A stretch of DNA of 64,000 nucleotides, taken from NCBI GenBank assembly GCA_965246855.1, contig CBDFFP010000001.1, positions 62,001 through 126,000 of the forward strand, read 5' to 3'. The translations under genes and the position numbers were made by a program. The notes beneath the pieces were generated by a model. It was not told the origin of the DNA. It made no database searches and saw only the letters and a program-made list of their open reading frames with translations. This stretch comes from UBA1952 sp965246855 (lineage in GTDB: Bacteria > Bacteroidota > Bacteroidia > Chitinophagales > Chitinophagaceae). This document shows positions 47,191 through 55,392 of the stretch, piece after piece. Within the stretch, counting starts at the first letter, position 1. Each line of letters begins with the position of its first letter.

Positions 47191-48237
47191 TTAGCCCACC
47201 AGATAATTACACAGCTTGTACAGCACCCGCGCGCCCACAATCGCGTCAATGCCTTCGCTGTGTTCGCCGCAGGAAACTTCGTTGAGGTCAAAGCCAATGA
47301 TTTCCCGTCCGCTGTGCGCCACACGTTTGAAGAGGTAATAAATCTGCTCCACCTCAAAGCCACCCGGAACCGGCGTGCCCGTGTTGGGACACAACTTTGG
47401 GTCAAGACCGTCAATGTCAAATGAGATATAGACCTTTTGCGGCAGCGCAGCTACAATGTCGTCGCAGACGGTTTTCCACGTTTGGCCATCAAAGAAGCGT
47501 TCTTTGATCGCCTGATTGGTGAACTGCGCTACACGGTTTCCCTGTGATTGCGCGTACTCCATTTCTTCATCGCAAAAATCGCGGATGCCAACCTGCACCA
47601 GTTTCTCCACCGCCGGAAGCTCTTCCAGCACATTGTACATGATAGACGCGTGGCTGTACGTAAAGCCTTCGTAGGCCTTACGCAAATCAGCGTGTGCATC
47701 AATCTGCAAGATGCCAAAACCGTCGGGATGCACCTCTGAAAGCGCGTGCAGAAAGCCCAGTGGCGTGCTGTGGTCGCCGCCGAGAAGACCTACCTTTTTG
47801 CCGTTTTTCAACTGCGCGCGCGTCATTTCGCGCACCCAGTCACGTACCATAACACCGGCCTTGTTTATCTCCGTCAGCCGCGCGGCGAGGAGCTCGTTTT
47901 CCGCCACCACCCCGCCGTCGCCGAGGTGGGAAATAATCAGCTCCGCACACTGCCGCAGATAGTCGCTCTTCTTGCGGATATTTTTATCCACCGGCAACAT
48001 GTAGAAGCCGTTTTTCCAAGCATTGGGCGTGTCGTCGTCGTAGAGGTCAATCTGGAGCGAGGATTCAAAAACGTGTTCCGGGCCGCGCGCCGTACCGGGC
48101 CGGTAGGAAACCGTTACTTCCCACGGAACCGGAAGCAACACCACAGCGGCGTCTTCTTCTCCAAAAGGAAGTCCAAAAACAGTATTGTTCTTCAGCCCAA
48201 CGGAGTTGGGGTCAAAGGAAGAAAGGTCAACAGCCAT
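47191..48237 (-). CDS. Arginase-family ureohydrolase (formimidoylglutamase/agmatinase-like)
   Basis: 348 residues. Manganese site motifs in order: GLLGGDHSTPLG, LQIDAHADLRKAYEG, SFDIDGLDPKLCPNTGTPVP and a final FDLNEVSCGEHSEGIDA. Bacteroidota members with this N-terminus (LLPVPWEVTVSYRPGTARGP) are usually labelled formimidoylglutamase (histidine breakdown), but agmatinase is equally possible from sequence alone. No hut or spermidine genes lie nearby to decide. Divergent from ccmE. Confidence 0.87.
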   Translation of the reverse strand: MAVDLSSFDPNSVGLKNNTVFGLPFGEEDAAVVLLPVPWEVTVSYRPGTARGPEHVFESSLQIDLYDDDTPNAWKNGFYMLPVDKNIRKKSDYLRQCAELIISHLGDGGVVAENELLAARLTEINKAGVMVRDWVREMTRAQLKNGKKVGLLGGDHSTPLGFLHALSEVHPDGFGILQIDAHADLRKAYEGFTYSHASIMYNVLEELPAVEKLVQVGIRDFCDEEMEYAQSQGNRVAQFTNQAIKERFFDGQTWKTVCDDIVAALPQKVYISFDIDGLDPKLCPNTGTPVPGGFEVEQIYYLFKRVAHSGREIIGFDLNEVSCGEHSEGIDAIVGARVLYKLCNYLVG

Positions 48238-48308
48238 GACACACGAGGGTGTTAAAAAAAGAGCGCGAAGTTAGGGGAAGCAACCCTTCTCCAAAACGGA
48301 GGTTTCTA

Positions 48309-48316
48309 TACCTTTG
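48309..48316 (+). promoter_or_regulatory. -7 promoter element for ccmE
   Basis: TACCTTTG, 38 bases before the ccmE ATG. No convincing -33 box. Confidence 0.5.
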
Positions 48317-48354
48317 CGCCAAGAAAAGAACGCCCGCTTTCCCCCTTAGTTGTC

Positions 48355-48750
48355 ATGAAAAAAACACATCTTATCTTGCTGCTCTTGATGGCCGCCGCTG
48401 TGGCTGTCATTTTCTCGCGCTTCAGCGATTTTTCTACTTACGAAACCTTTGCGTCTGCCGCGCAGGAGCCGCAGAAAGCGATTAAAGTAGTGGGCATTCT
48501 GGACAAATCCCGTCCGGTGGTTCACGACCCGAAAACGGACACCGAGAAATACACTTTCCACGTAACCGACAAAAAAGGCGAGATGCACGAGGTGGTTTAC
48601 GTTGGCTCTAAATCGCTTTATGACATCGAGAAAAGCGAGAACATTGTGATGACCGGCAAAATGGATGGAGACGTTTTCCGCTGCTCGGATGTGCAGTTAA
48701 AATGTCCGTCTAAATACAAGGATAAAGAGCGGATTGCGAAGCAGGGGTAA
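48355..48750 (+). CDS. ccmE: Cytochrome c maturation heme chaperone CcmE, CxxxY variant
   Basis: 131 residues. N-terminal anchor THLILLLLMAAAVAVIFS, then an OB-fold: AIKVVGILDKSRPVVH, KYTFHVTDKKGEMHEVVYVG and IVMTGKMDGDVFRCSDVQLK. The heme-attachment motif of CcmE is HxxxY in most bacteria; here LKCPSKYKDK gives CxxxY, as described for some archaeal and Desulfovibrio proteins. So heme would be held by Cys instead of His. ccmF follows after about 100 bases; other ccm genes are not in the window. Confidence 0.9.
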   Translation: MKKTHLILLLLMAAAVAVIFSRFSDFSTYETFASAAQEPQKAIKVVGILDKSRPVVHDPKTDTEKYTFHVTDKKGEMHEVVYVGSKSLYDIEKSENIVMTGKMDGDVFRCSDVQLKCPSKYKDKERIAKQG

Positions 48751-48811
48751 GCGTTGCACAAAACCCCTATCGTTTTCCAAACCTTATAGGTTTCTCCACC
48801 CTTCCGTCCGG

Positions 48812-48819
48812 TAATTTTG
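48812..48819 (+). promoter_or_regulatory. -7 promoter element for ccmF
   Basis: TAATTTTG, 28 bases before the TTG start of ccmF. TTTC about 17 bases upstream is a weak -33 candidate. Confidence 0.5.
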
Positions 48820-48847
48820 CGCGCTCTTTTAGTAACTCCCGCGCGTT

Positions 48848-51316
48848 TTGAATCCTACTGTTTTTATCGGCGAGCATCTATTGCCCGGCAAGCTCGGCCA
48901 ACTCAGCGTTTTGCTGGCTTTTGTGGCTGCCCTGCTCAGCGCTTTTAGCTACTGGCGCGCGGTGCGGGCCGAGGCCGCTCCCACTGACGAAGCGGGGGGC
49001 TGGATACGGCTGGCACGCGGCAGCTTTGTCATTCACAGCCTCTCGGTTTTGAGCGTTTTCATTGCGCTTTACGTCATCATCTCCGGGCATCTTTTTGAGT
49101 ATCATTATGCGTGGGAGCATTCCAGTCGCTCGCTGCCCAGTAAGTATCTTCTAAGCTGTTTTTGGGAAGGACAGCAAGGTTCCTTTCTCCTGTGGACGTT
49201 CTGGCATTGTGTGCTTTCCATGTTCGTTATCTGGAAAGGAAAAACGCTGGAATCGCGCGCAATGGTGGTGATTTCACTCATTCAGGCCGCGCTCGTTTCT
49301 TTCGTGCTAGGCTTTCATTTCGGACCAGATATTCAGATTGGCAAAACGCCGTTCATGCTCCTGCGCGATGCGATGCAGAATGCCCCGATTTTCTCCCAAC
49401 CCAACTATCTGGACTTTGTAAAAGACGGCAACGGCCTCAACCCGCTGCTTCAGAACTACTGGATGGTGATTCACCCGCCGGTGCTTTTTCTGGGTTTTGC
49501 GTCCACACTTTTCCCTTTCGCTTTTCTTCTTGCAGCACTGTGGAAAGGCGAGTATAAAACCTTCCTGAAACCGCTGATTAACTGGAGCCTTTTCGCGGGC
49601 GGCGTGCTGGGATTGGGGATTATGATGGGCGGTGCGTGGGCCTATGAGAGCCTCAACTTCGGCGGCTACTGGGCGTGGGATCCGGTGGAAAATGCCTCGC
49701 TCGTGCCGTGGCTTACGCTGGTTGCCGGGCTGCATACAGCGGTGATTTTCCGGGCCACAGGGCGCAGCTTTGGCGCTACGGCACTGCTGTTAGGAATTAC
49801 GCATGTCCTTATTTGGTATTCCACCTTTCTCACCCGCACGGGCATTCTCGGCGATTCTTCAGTTCATGCGTTCACCGGCGAAGGCGCGTCTATTAAATGG
49901 CATATTTTGGTTGTGCTGCTGAGTGTGGCGCTTACCTTGGCGCTGGTGTATTTTTTGCGGAAGAAAACGCCGCCGCGCGTGGAAGGCGAAGAACAGCTTC
50001 TTTCCCGCGAGTTTTTTATGTTTATCGGCGCATTTGTCTTGCTTCTTTCTGCAGCGCAAATCATCATCAGCACCTCCATTCCGGTGTGGGCGCCGCTGGC
50101 AAAAATGATTTCCGGGAAAGACATTGCGCCGCCCACCGACCCGCTTAGTCACTACAACAGCGTGCAGGTGTGGATTGCGATTTTGTTGGGAATAGGCAGC
50201 GCAACCGCGTTGTTTTTGAAGTTTAAAAAGACGGACAAAACGACGGCGCTCAAGCGTTGGGCCATTGCAGGAATTCTTTCCCTCGCGCTGGCGTTGGGAC
50301 TTGGCTACTGGCAGCACATTCCATTCCGCACCGACACGCTGGCGTATGTGCTGCTGCTTTTCGCCGCTTCGTGGACGGTGATGGGCAGCATTTACTACGC
50401 GCTTTTTGTAGGTGGAAAAGGATTTTTAAAGAAAGGCCCGGCGCTTTCCCATCTCGGTTTTGGCATCTTGCTTTTGGGGATTTTATTCTCCTCTTTCAAC
50501 AAAGAAGTGATTTCGCTGAACACGCTCGGCATTAATCTGGATTTCGGGAAGAAAGCCGCCGAAAATGCCCGCGAAAGCCGCGAAAACGTGCTGCTCTACA
50601 AAGACGTTCCGGTAGCGATGGGCGACTACTTTGCCACCTATCGCGGCGATAGCACCGACCCGGTGGACCCACGCACGTTTTACCGCGTGGACTATCAGCG
50701 CTTCAATGATAAAACCCGCGCCGTTACGGAGCGTTTCACGCTGTATCCCGAAGCATTTGTAAACCCCAAAGGACAACAGGGCATCATTGCCAATCCCGAC
50801 TCCAAGCACTATTGGGACAAAGACGTTTTCACCTATGTTTCCAGCGTGAGCGCGCCGCCGAAAGAAGGCGATACTGCTGGAAAACGCACGGTGAAAATGA
50901 AGCCCAACGACACGCTTTTTATGTCTAAAGCTTATCTCGTTTTCCGGGGTTTTGATGGAAAAGTGCCAGCCGGGCGCTACGACTCTCAACCCGGCGACGT
51001 AGCCCTTGCCGCGCGGTTGGACGTGTATAATTTGGGAGGAAAAATTGATTCCCTGAAACCCATTTTCTATGTCCGGGAACGCTTTGCACAGTCCGTTCCC
51101 GACACAGCAAAAACCATTGGCGTGGGCGTGTCTCTGACGAAGGTTTCCCCCGAAACCGGTGCTGGAAGTTTTGAAATCGGTGAGGAAGACCCGACCCGGA
51201 AATTTGTGGTGATGAAGGCGATTTTGTTTCCGATGATTAACCTTGTGTGGCTCGGAACGGTGGTGATGGTGTTGGGCTTTTTGCTTAGCTTCTGGAACCG
51301 GCAGCGCAATAAGTAA
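48848..51316 (+). CDS. ccmF: Heme lyase subunit CcmF/CcsA-type
   Basis: 822 residues, about 14-15 membrane helices. N-terminus FIGEHLLPGKLGQLSVLLAF matches CcmF. The tryptophan-rich heme-handling motif is GGYWAWDPVENASLVPWL, with ligand-type His in HPPVLFLGF and THVLIWYSTFLTRTG. A large periplasmic domain (about 570-780) precedes the last helix IFLFPMINL-like region and WLGTVVMVLGFLLSFW. The start is TTG 48848; the first residues NPTVFIGEHLLPG match family starts and no ATG is available. With ccmE it completes heme transfer to apocytochrome c for the oxidase. Confidence 0.93.
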   Translation: MNPTVFIGEHLLPGKLGQLSVLLAFVAALLSAFSYWRAVRAEAAPTDEAGGWIRLARGSFVIHSLSVLSVFIALYVIISGHLFEYHYAWEHSSRSLPSKYLLSCFWEGQQGSFLLWTFWHCVLSMFVIWKGKTLESRAMVVISLIQAALVSFVLGFHFGPDIQIGKTPFMLLRDAMQNAPIFSQPNYLDFVKDGNGLNPLLQNYWMVIHPPVLFLGFASTLFPFAFLLAALWKGEYKTFLKPLINWSLFAGGVLGLGIMMGGAWAYESLNFGGYWAWDPVENASLVPWLTLVAGLHTAVIFRATGRSFGATALLLGITHVLIWYSTFLTRTGILGDSSVHAFTGEGASIKWHILVVLLSVALTLALVYFLRKKTPPRVEGEEQLLSREFFMFIGAFVLLLSAAQIIISTSIPVWAPLAKMISGKDIAPPTDPLSHYNSVQVWIAILLGIGSATALFLKFKKTDKTTALKRWAIAGILSLALALGLGYWQHIPFRTDTLAYVLLLFAASWTVMGSIYYALFVGGKGFLKKGPALSHLGFGILLLGILFSSFNKEVISLNTLGINLDFGKKAAENARESRENVLLYKDVPVAMGDYFATYRGDSTDPVDPRTFYRVDYQRFNDKTRAVTERFTLYPEAFVNPKGQQGIIANPDSKHYWDKDVFTYVSSVSAPPKEGDTAGKRTVKMKPNDTLFMSKAYLVFRGFDGKVPAGRYDSQPGDVALAARLDVYNLGGKIDSLKPIFYVRERFAQSVPDTAKTIGVGVSLTKVSPETGAGSFEIGEEDPTRKFVVMKAILFPMINLVWLGTVVMVLGFLLSFWNRQRNK

Positions 51317-51318
51317 TT

Positions 51319-51346
51319 AATGATTAGGGATTAATGATTAATGGAG
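51319..51346. repeat. Heptamer array after the ccmF stop
   Basis: Four 7-bp units AATGATT, AGGGATT, AATGATT, AATGGAG, beginning two bases after the TAA of ccmF. Confidence 0.8.
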
Positions 51347-51350
51347 ATTC

Positions 51351-51396
51351 GTAGGGACACGCGGTGCGTGTCCGCAGAAAATCCTGACAGGATTTT
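51351..51396. repeat. REP-like double hairpin upstream of the LytS-type kinase
   Basis: GTAGGGACACGCGGTGCGTG then TCCGC forms a hairpin (GGACACGC/GCGTGTCC, 3-base loop), followed by AAAATCCTGACAGGATTTT (51378-51396). The first part is the same family as the arms at 10931-11013. Confidence 0.82.
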
Positions 51397-51447
51397 GTCG
51401 TTCCGGTGCGGATTGTATTTTGTGCGGGTTGCTCTTCTCCATGCCTC

Positions 51448-53361
51448 ATGAAATGCGCCCTGCTTTTTCTGCTTTTCTGCTTTTCCTGCGGCTTTGCCCA
51501 TGCTGCCGGTGGCGATGATTCGCTGGCGCTAAAGGCCCTGATTAAAAAGGGAGACGACGTAGCCGCCCAAAACCCAACCGAAGCCCACCGCCTGTACGCA
51601 GAAGTTGTGCGCCGTTGTGGCAACGATGCGGCACTGCGCTACTATAAAGCAGATGCGCTGTATGGGGAATCCTTTCTGCTTTTCGGGGAAGAAAAATATC
51701 AGCAGTCTATTGATAAATGCACCGAAGCTGCCGACATCTTCGCTGCCCTGAACCGGAAAGAGGCGCTCGCCAAATGCTATAATCAGATAGGCTTGTGCTG
51801 GCAATACCGCAACGACTATGCACAGTCGCTGCACTTTCTTTTTCGCGCCCTCCGGATTTCAGAAGACCTTAAAAACATTCCGCTGACGGGCCGCATTTAC
51901 ACCAATATCGGGCTGGCTTATGAGACGCTGGAAGACTGGGAAAACACGATCGCCTATGCCCAAAAATCCCTCCACCTTAAAAAGCAGCTTCGCGATACAC
52001 TGGGGCTGGCGCGGGTGTATGGCAACATGGCGAACGCCTATTACTATCAAAAGAAAGACAGTCCGGCGGTGGCGTTTTTCCGGCTTGCGCGGAGGCAATA
52101 CAAGCTGCTGGGCGACAGCACGGGCATGGCCTTAACCGCGCACGACCTGGGCAACCTGCTGACCGAGCAAAAGCAGTATGACTCCGCTCTTTATTACCTC
52201 CAATCTTCGCTGGATTTCTTCGGGAAACGCCGGGAAGATTTTCTCCCAAACTACTGCCTCGCCCTGCAAGGCCTCGGCCAGGCTTATCTCCAGAAAGGAA
52301 ACCTCAAAGAAGCCACAAAGCTGTTCCGAAGCTGCCCCACCTGCGAAACGGAAATAGAAGACCTGGCCTACCGCAAAGCCCTCTTCACCACACACTACGC
52401 CTACTACAAAAAGACGGGCAACACCGTCGCCGCCCTGAAAGCGTTGGAACAGATGCAGGCCGCAGGCGACAGCCTCTCCCAGCAATCCAAAAACTTTGAA
52501 AACCAGCGCGTCGCCATCCGCTATGAGTTTGGAAGGAAAGCCGAAGAAGACAGCCTGAAGTACCAGCTAAAACTGGCAGAAGGAAAAAAAACAACGGCAG
52601 AATACCGGGGGCGGATGTACCTGCTGGCAGCCCTCGCGCTGTTGGTAGCAAGCATCGCCGGTTTCTTCTACACGCGCAGCAAACTCAACCGCAAAAGAGA
52701 ACTTATCGCCCGGCAGCAGGCACAGCTTTCGGAAAGCAAAGCGTTGCGCGCGCAGATGAATCCCCACTTCATTTTCAACTGCCTCAACACCATTGATTCT
52801 TTCGTCCTTCAAAACAAACAGCAGGATGCCTCGCGGCTTATCCAACGCTTCTCCAAGCTGTCGCGGCGGGTGCTGGAACATACCACCGAGAACTACATCA
52901 CCGTGCAGCAGGAGTTGGAAACGCTGCGCATCTACCTGGAGATAGAGCAAGTGCGCAAGGCCGGGCAGTTTCGGTTTGAGATAGACACCGAACCAGATGT
53001 GCTGGCCTATCTTATTCCGCCGATGCTCCTGCAACCTTTTGTGGAAAACGCGGTACTGCACGGTATGAAAGGCATCCCCTCCGGCGAAGGATTGATCAGG
53101 ATTGAAGCCGGCAAGGACGAGAACTGCGCCTTCTTCCAGATAACCGACAACGGCATTGGCCGCCGCAAGGCAATGGCCCTGAAAGCCGCGCAGCCGGAAA
53201 CCCATAAATCCCTGAGCATGGAGATAACCCTGCAACGCCTGGAGTCCCTGCACGGCCACGCCCGGCACGACGAGTACATTCGCTTCACCGACCTGGAAGC
53301 GCCGCTGCAAGGCACACGTGTGCGCATCACCATTCCCCTCTCAACCAACGCCTCATGCTGA
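51448..53361 (+). CDS. LytS-type sensor histidine kinase with periplasmic TPR domain
   Basis: 637 residues. Signal peptide MKCALLFLLFCFSCGFAHAA. About seven TPR-like repeats (residues 25-370, for example CYNQIGLCWQYRNDYAQSL, IYTNIGLAYETLEDWENTI, AHDLGNLLTEQKQYDSALYY). One membrane helix MYLLAALALLVASIAGFFY at about 405-425 and a short coiled coil. His_kinase domain with phospho-acceptor QMNPHFIFNCLNTIDSF and ATPase PPMLLQPFVENAVLHGMKG and ITDNGIGR. The gene overlaps the LytTR regulator by seven bases, so they form a two-component system. Start at ATG 51448 gives the signal peptide; a GTG at 51406 is rejected. Confidence 0.93.
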   Translation: MKCALLFLLFCFSCGFAHAAGGDDSLALKALIKKGDDVAAQNPTEAHRLYAEVVRRCGNDAALRYYKADALYGESFLLFGEEKYQQSIDKCTEAADIFAALNRKEALAKCYNQIGLCWQYRNDYAQSLHFLFRALRISEDLKNIPLTGRIYTNIGLAYETLEDWENTIAYAQKSLHLKKQLRDTLGLARVYGNMANAYYYQKKDSPAVAFFRLARRQYKLLGDSTGMALTAHDLGNLLTEQKQYDSALYYLQSSLDFFGKRREDFLPNYCLALQGLGQAYLQKGNLKEATKLFRSCPTCETEIEDLAYRKALFTTHYAYYKKTGNTVAALKALEQMQAAGDSLSQQSKNFENQRVAIRYEFGRKAEEDSLKYQLKLAEGKKTTAEYRGRMYLLAALALLVASIAGFFYTRSKLNRKRELIARQQAQLSESKALRAQMNPHFIFNCLNTIDSFVLQNKQQDASRLIQRFSKLSRRVLEHTTENYITVQQELETLRIYLEIEQVRKAGQFRFEIDTEPDVLAYLIPPMLLQPFVENAVLHGMKGIPSGEGLIRIEAGKDENCAFFQITDNGIGRRKAMALKAAQPETHKSLSMEITLQRLESLHGHARHDEYIRFTDLEAPLQGTRVRITIPLSTNASC

Positions 53362-54098
53362 AAGCCATCCTCTTGGACGACGAGCCGGAAAGCATCCATG
53401 CACTCCGACTGAAGCTGGAAGCGACCTGCCCCGAAGTAGAAGTGGTGTGGACGGCTACCGACCCGTTGCTCGTGCTTCGCAGCATTGGCGAAAAGGACTG
53501 CGACGTTCTTTTCTTGGACGTGGAAATGCCGGAGCTGAACGGTTTTAGCTTCCTCAAAGCGTTGCCGCAGCGCAGCTTTGAAGTCATCATGGTAACGGCC
53601 TACAGCAGCTACGCCATTCAGGCGTTCAAAGCCAATGCGCTGGGTTATCTCCTCAAGCCGGTGGACGTTGATGAGCTGCGCGAAGCGGTGAACAAAGTGC
53701 AAGCTAAGAAAACACAATCCACGCAGATAGACCAGCGATTAGATAAGCTTTCCAGCATCCTCCACAAGCAGCATCCCGGAAAAATTGCCCTGCACGGCGC
53801 GAAGGAAATTCACTTTGTGGGGATAGACCAGATTGTGCATATCGTGGGCGAAAACAACTACAGCACGTTCCACCTTACGGGCGGCCAAAAAATCGTGGTA
53901 ACAAAGACATTGAAAGAGTATGAAGAAGCCCTCACCGCGCAGGCGTTTTTTCGGGTGCATAAATCCCACCTCATCAACCTCAACTACATCGTGCGCTTAG
54001 ACAAAGGCGATGATTCGGTGATGATGTCGGACGGCTCGCGGATAGAGATTTCCACGCGGCGCAAGGCCGATTTTTTGGCGGCGATAAAGGATTTGTAA
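53355..54098 (+). CDS. LytTR-family response regulator
   Basis: 247 residues. Receiver domain 1-120: AILLDDEPESIHALRLKLE, phospho-acceptor VLFLDVEMPELNGFSFL, VMVTAYSSYAIQAFKANALG and LLKPVDVDEL. LytTR DNA-binding domain about 145-245: EIHFVGIDQIVHIVGENNYS, VVTKTLKEYEEAL, FFRVHKSHLINLNYIVRLDK and the basic end STRRKADFLAAIKDL. It overlaps the kinase gene by seven bases. Targets unknown; LytTR proteins bind imperfect direct repeats about 10 bases apart upstream of exported-protein genes. Confidence 0.95.
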   Translation: MLKAILLDDEPESIHALRLKLEATCPEVEVVWTATDPLLVLRSIGEKDCDVLFLDVEMPELNGFSFLKALPQRSFEVIMVTAYSSYAIQAFKANALGYLLKPVDVDELREAVNKVQAKKTQSTQIDQRLDKLSSILHKQHPGKIALHGAKEIHFVGIDQIVHIVGENNYSTFHLTGGQKIVVTKTLKEYEEALTAQAFFRVHKSHLINLNYIVRLDKGDDSVMMSDGSRIEISTRRKADFLAAIKDL

Positions 54099-54154
54099 GC
54101 GTGTGCTTCCGTTTTCGGATTTTGGGTTAAAGGAAATGTGTATTGCATTTTGGC

Positions 54155-54364
54155 TTCCGGAAACCCGGTAGTGCCGTTGCAGTCGTGCAAAGCTGTTTCC
54201 GGGTTTCCGTATATGCCGTTGTAGCTATGCAAAGCCGTTTCCGGGTTTCCGCATATGTCGTTGTAGTTATACAAAGCCATTTCCGGATTTCCGTATACGC
54301 CGTTGTAGTTATGCATACCCATTTCCGGAAACCCGGAAACGATGTTGCAGGTTTACAACGCTGT
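54155..54364. repeat. Array G: five 42-bp tandem units
   Basis: Anchors TTCCGG at 54155, 54197, 54239, 54281 and 54323, exactly 42 bases apart. A typical unit starts TTTCCGGGTTTCCGTATATG and ends GTTGTAGCTATGCAAAGCC. The first and last copies have the core as TTCCGGAAACCCGG (inverted order of the halves), making the array ends reverse complementary. It lies between convergent genes and keeps frames open on both strands. Confidence 0.92.
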
Positions 54365-54477
54365 TCCAAACTTACTCGGAAGCCTCTTTCCCAGTAAAAA
54401 TACCGTTTCGCCATTTTGGGGATGATGATAGTCGTTGCAGATGCGGCTATCTGTTTCGCGCGCATCCAAGAACACTT

Positions 54478-55206
54478 CTACAACTTACTCAGCCGCATGT
54501 TCACGATCCTTTTCCCATCGGAATAGGTGGCGAAGTAAATCCCCGCTGCCAGCCGCGACACATCCATCGCGATTTTGGGTTGGTCAAAAGGCAGGCGCAT
54601 CAGCACCTTCCCGCTCACGTCCGTAACCGTTAGCCATGCGCTTCCTGGCGGATTTTGGGAAAGCTCGGCATACACCACACCGGCAGCCGGATTGGGGAAA
54701 AGCGAAAGCCCCGGCACTTCCCCGCTGCTCCTCATTTCTTCTACCGAAAGCTGCACGCCCGTTCCGGTGGCCGTAATCTGGCTCAGCGTAACCGGCGCGC
54801 TAAACGAGTCCGCTACATAACCGGCAGTTACATCCACCACACTGTTCGTCGTGGTGATGAAACCTGCGCCGGGGTCGTAGGCAATTTGCAGGGTAGGGAA
54901 AATGTTTCCGTTTAGCTCGCTGGCCGCCACATACATGCCCACGATGCCTTGCATAGAAAAGGGCGCGTTGATGCTGTATATCCGGCTTACGCTGCCGCCC
55001 CCGCCACTGCCGCCAATGGGCGTGTAGCTTTTGGTGATGGTAACGTTGCTCAAGGCAAGGTCGGCGGAGGGAATCAGCACGAGGCTGTCAAAAGTGAGTA
55101 CCGTTCCGGCAGGCGCAAAAAACGTGCTGCCCGGGCCGATGTAGAACTGCGCCGATGCGGCGAATGGCAGCAACAAAAGCAGCGAAAGGATTTTGAGTGG
55201 TTTCAT
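54478..55206 (-). CDS. Secreted beta-rich protein with T9SS sorting domain
   Basis: 242 residues. Signal peptide MKPLKILSLLLLLPFAASA. Mature region FYIGPGSTFFAPAGTVLTFD and SLVLIPSADLALSNVTITKS then a glycine cluster GGSGGGGS, resembling the start of parallel-beta surface proteins. The end LSLFPNPAAGVVYAELSQNP through VNMRLSKL is a type A T9SS domain. Function unknown. It is directly downstream of the tail-fibre-like giant gene in the same direction with a 186-base gap, so the two may be co-expressed. Confidence 0.86.
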   Translation of the reverse strand: MKPLKILSLLLLLPFAASAQFYIGPGSTFFAPAGTVLTFDSLVLIPSADLALSNVTITKSYTPIGGSGGGGSVSRIYSINAPFSMQGIVGMYVAASELNGNIFPTLQIAYDPGAGFITTTNSVVDVTAGYVADSFSAPVTLSQITATGTGVQLSVEEMRSSGEVPGLSLFPNPAAGVVYAELSQNPPGSAWLTVTDVSGKVLMRLPFDQPKIAMDVSRLAAGIYFATYSDGKRIVNMRLSKL

Positions 55207-55291
55207 GGAGGAGAGGGTTTTTTCTGGCAGGAGGAAGGAGGAGGTGAAGCACTTGAAAATGTTGTTCTCGCATACTGGGGTCGCTAAGCTT

Positions 55292-55370
55292 CGTCATTGC
55301 GGGCTTGACCCGCAATCCCCATTAGCTGTGTCTTTCCTTTCAGAGATGTCGGGTCAAGCTCAGCATGACG
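55292..55370. repeat. REP-like inverted repeat
   Basis: Inner hairpin ATTGCGGG/CCCGCAAT (55296-55316). Outer arms 55292-55312 and 55350-55370 (CGTCATTGCGGGCTTGACCC versus its near reverse complement) pair with mismatches. It lies between two leftward surface-protein genes. Confidence 0.78.
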
Positions 55371-55392
55371 CCTTAATTAATTCGGCTAAAAC

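Noticed and set aside
48309..51316. ccmE and ccmF as one operon only
   Set aside because: A separate TAATTTTG box precedes ccmF and the gap is about 100 bases; co-transcription is possible but I could not decide, so both promoters are listed.
53984..54397. Frames on both strands over array G (FRVSVYAVVAMQSR-like and YNGIYGNPETAL-like repeats)
   Set aside because: Mirror-image open frames produced by the 42-bp array; they overlap the LytTR gene end or the T9SS gene.
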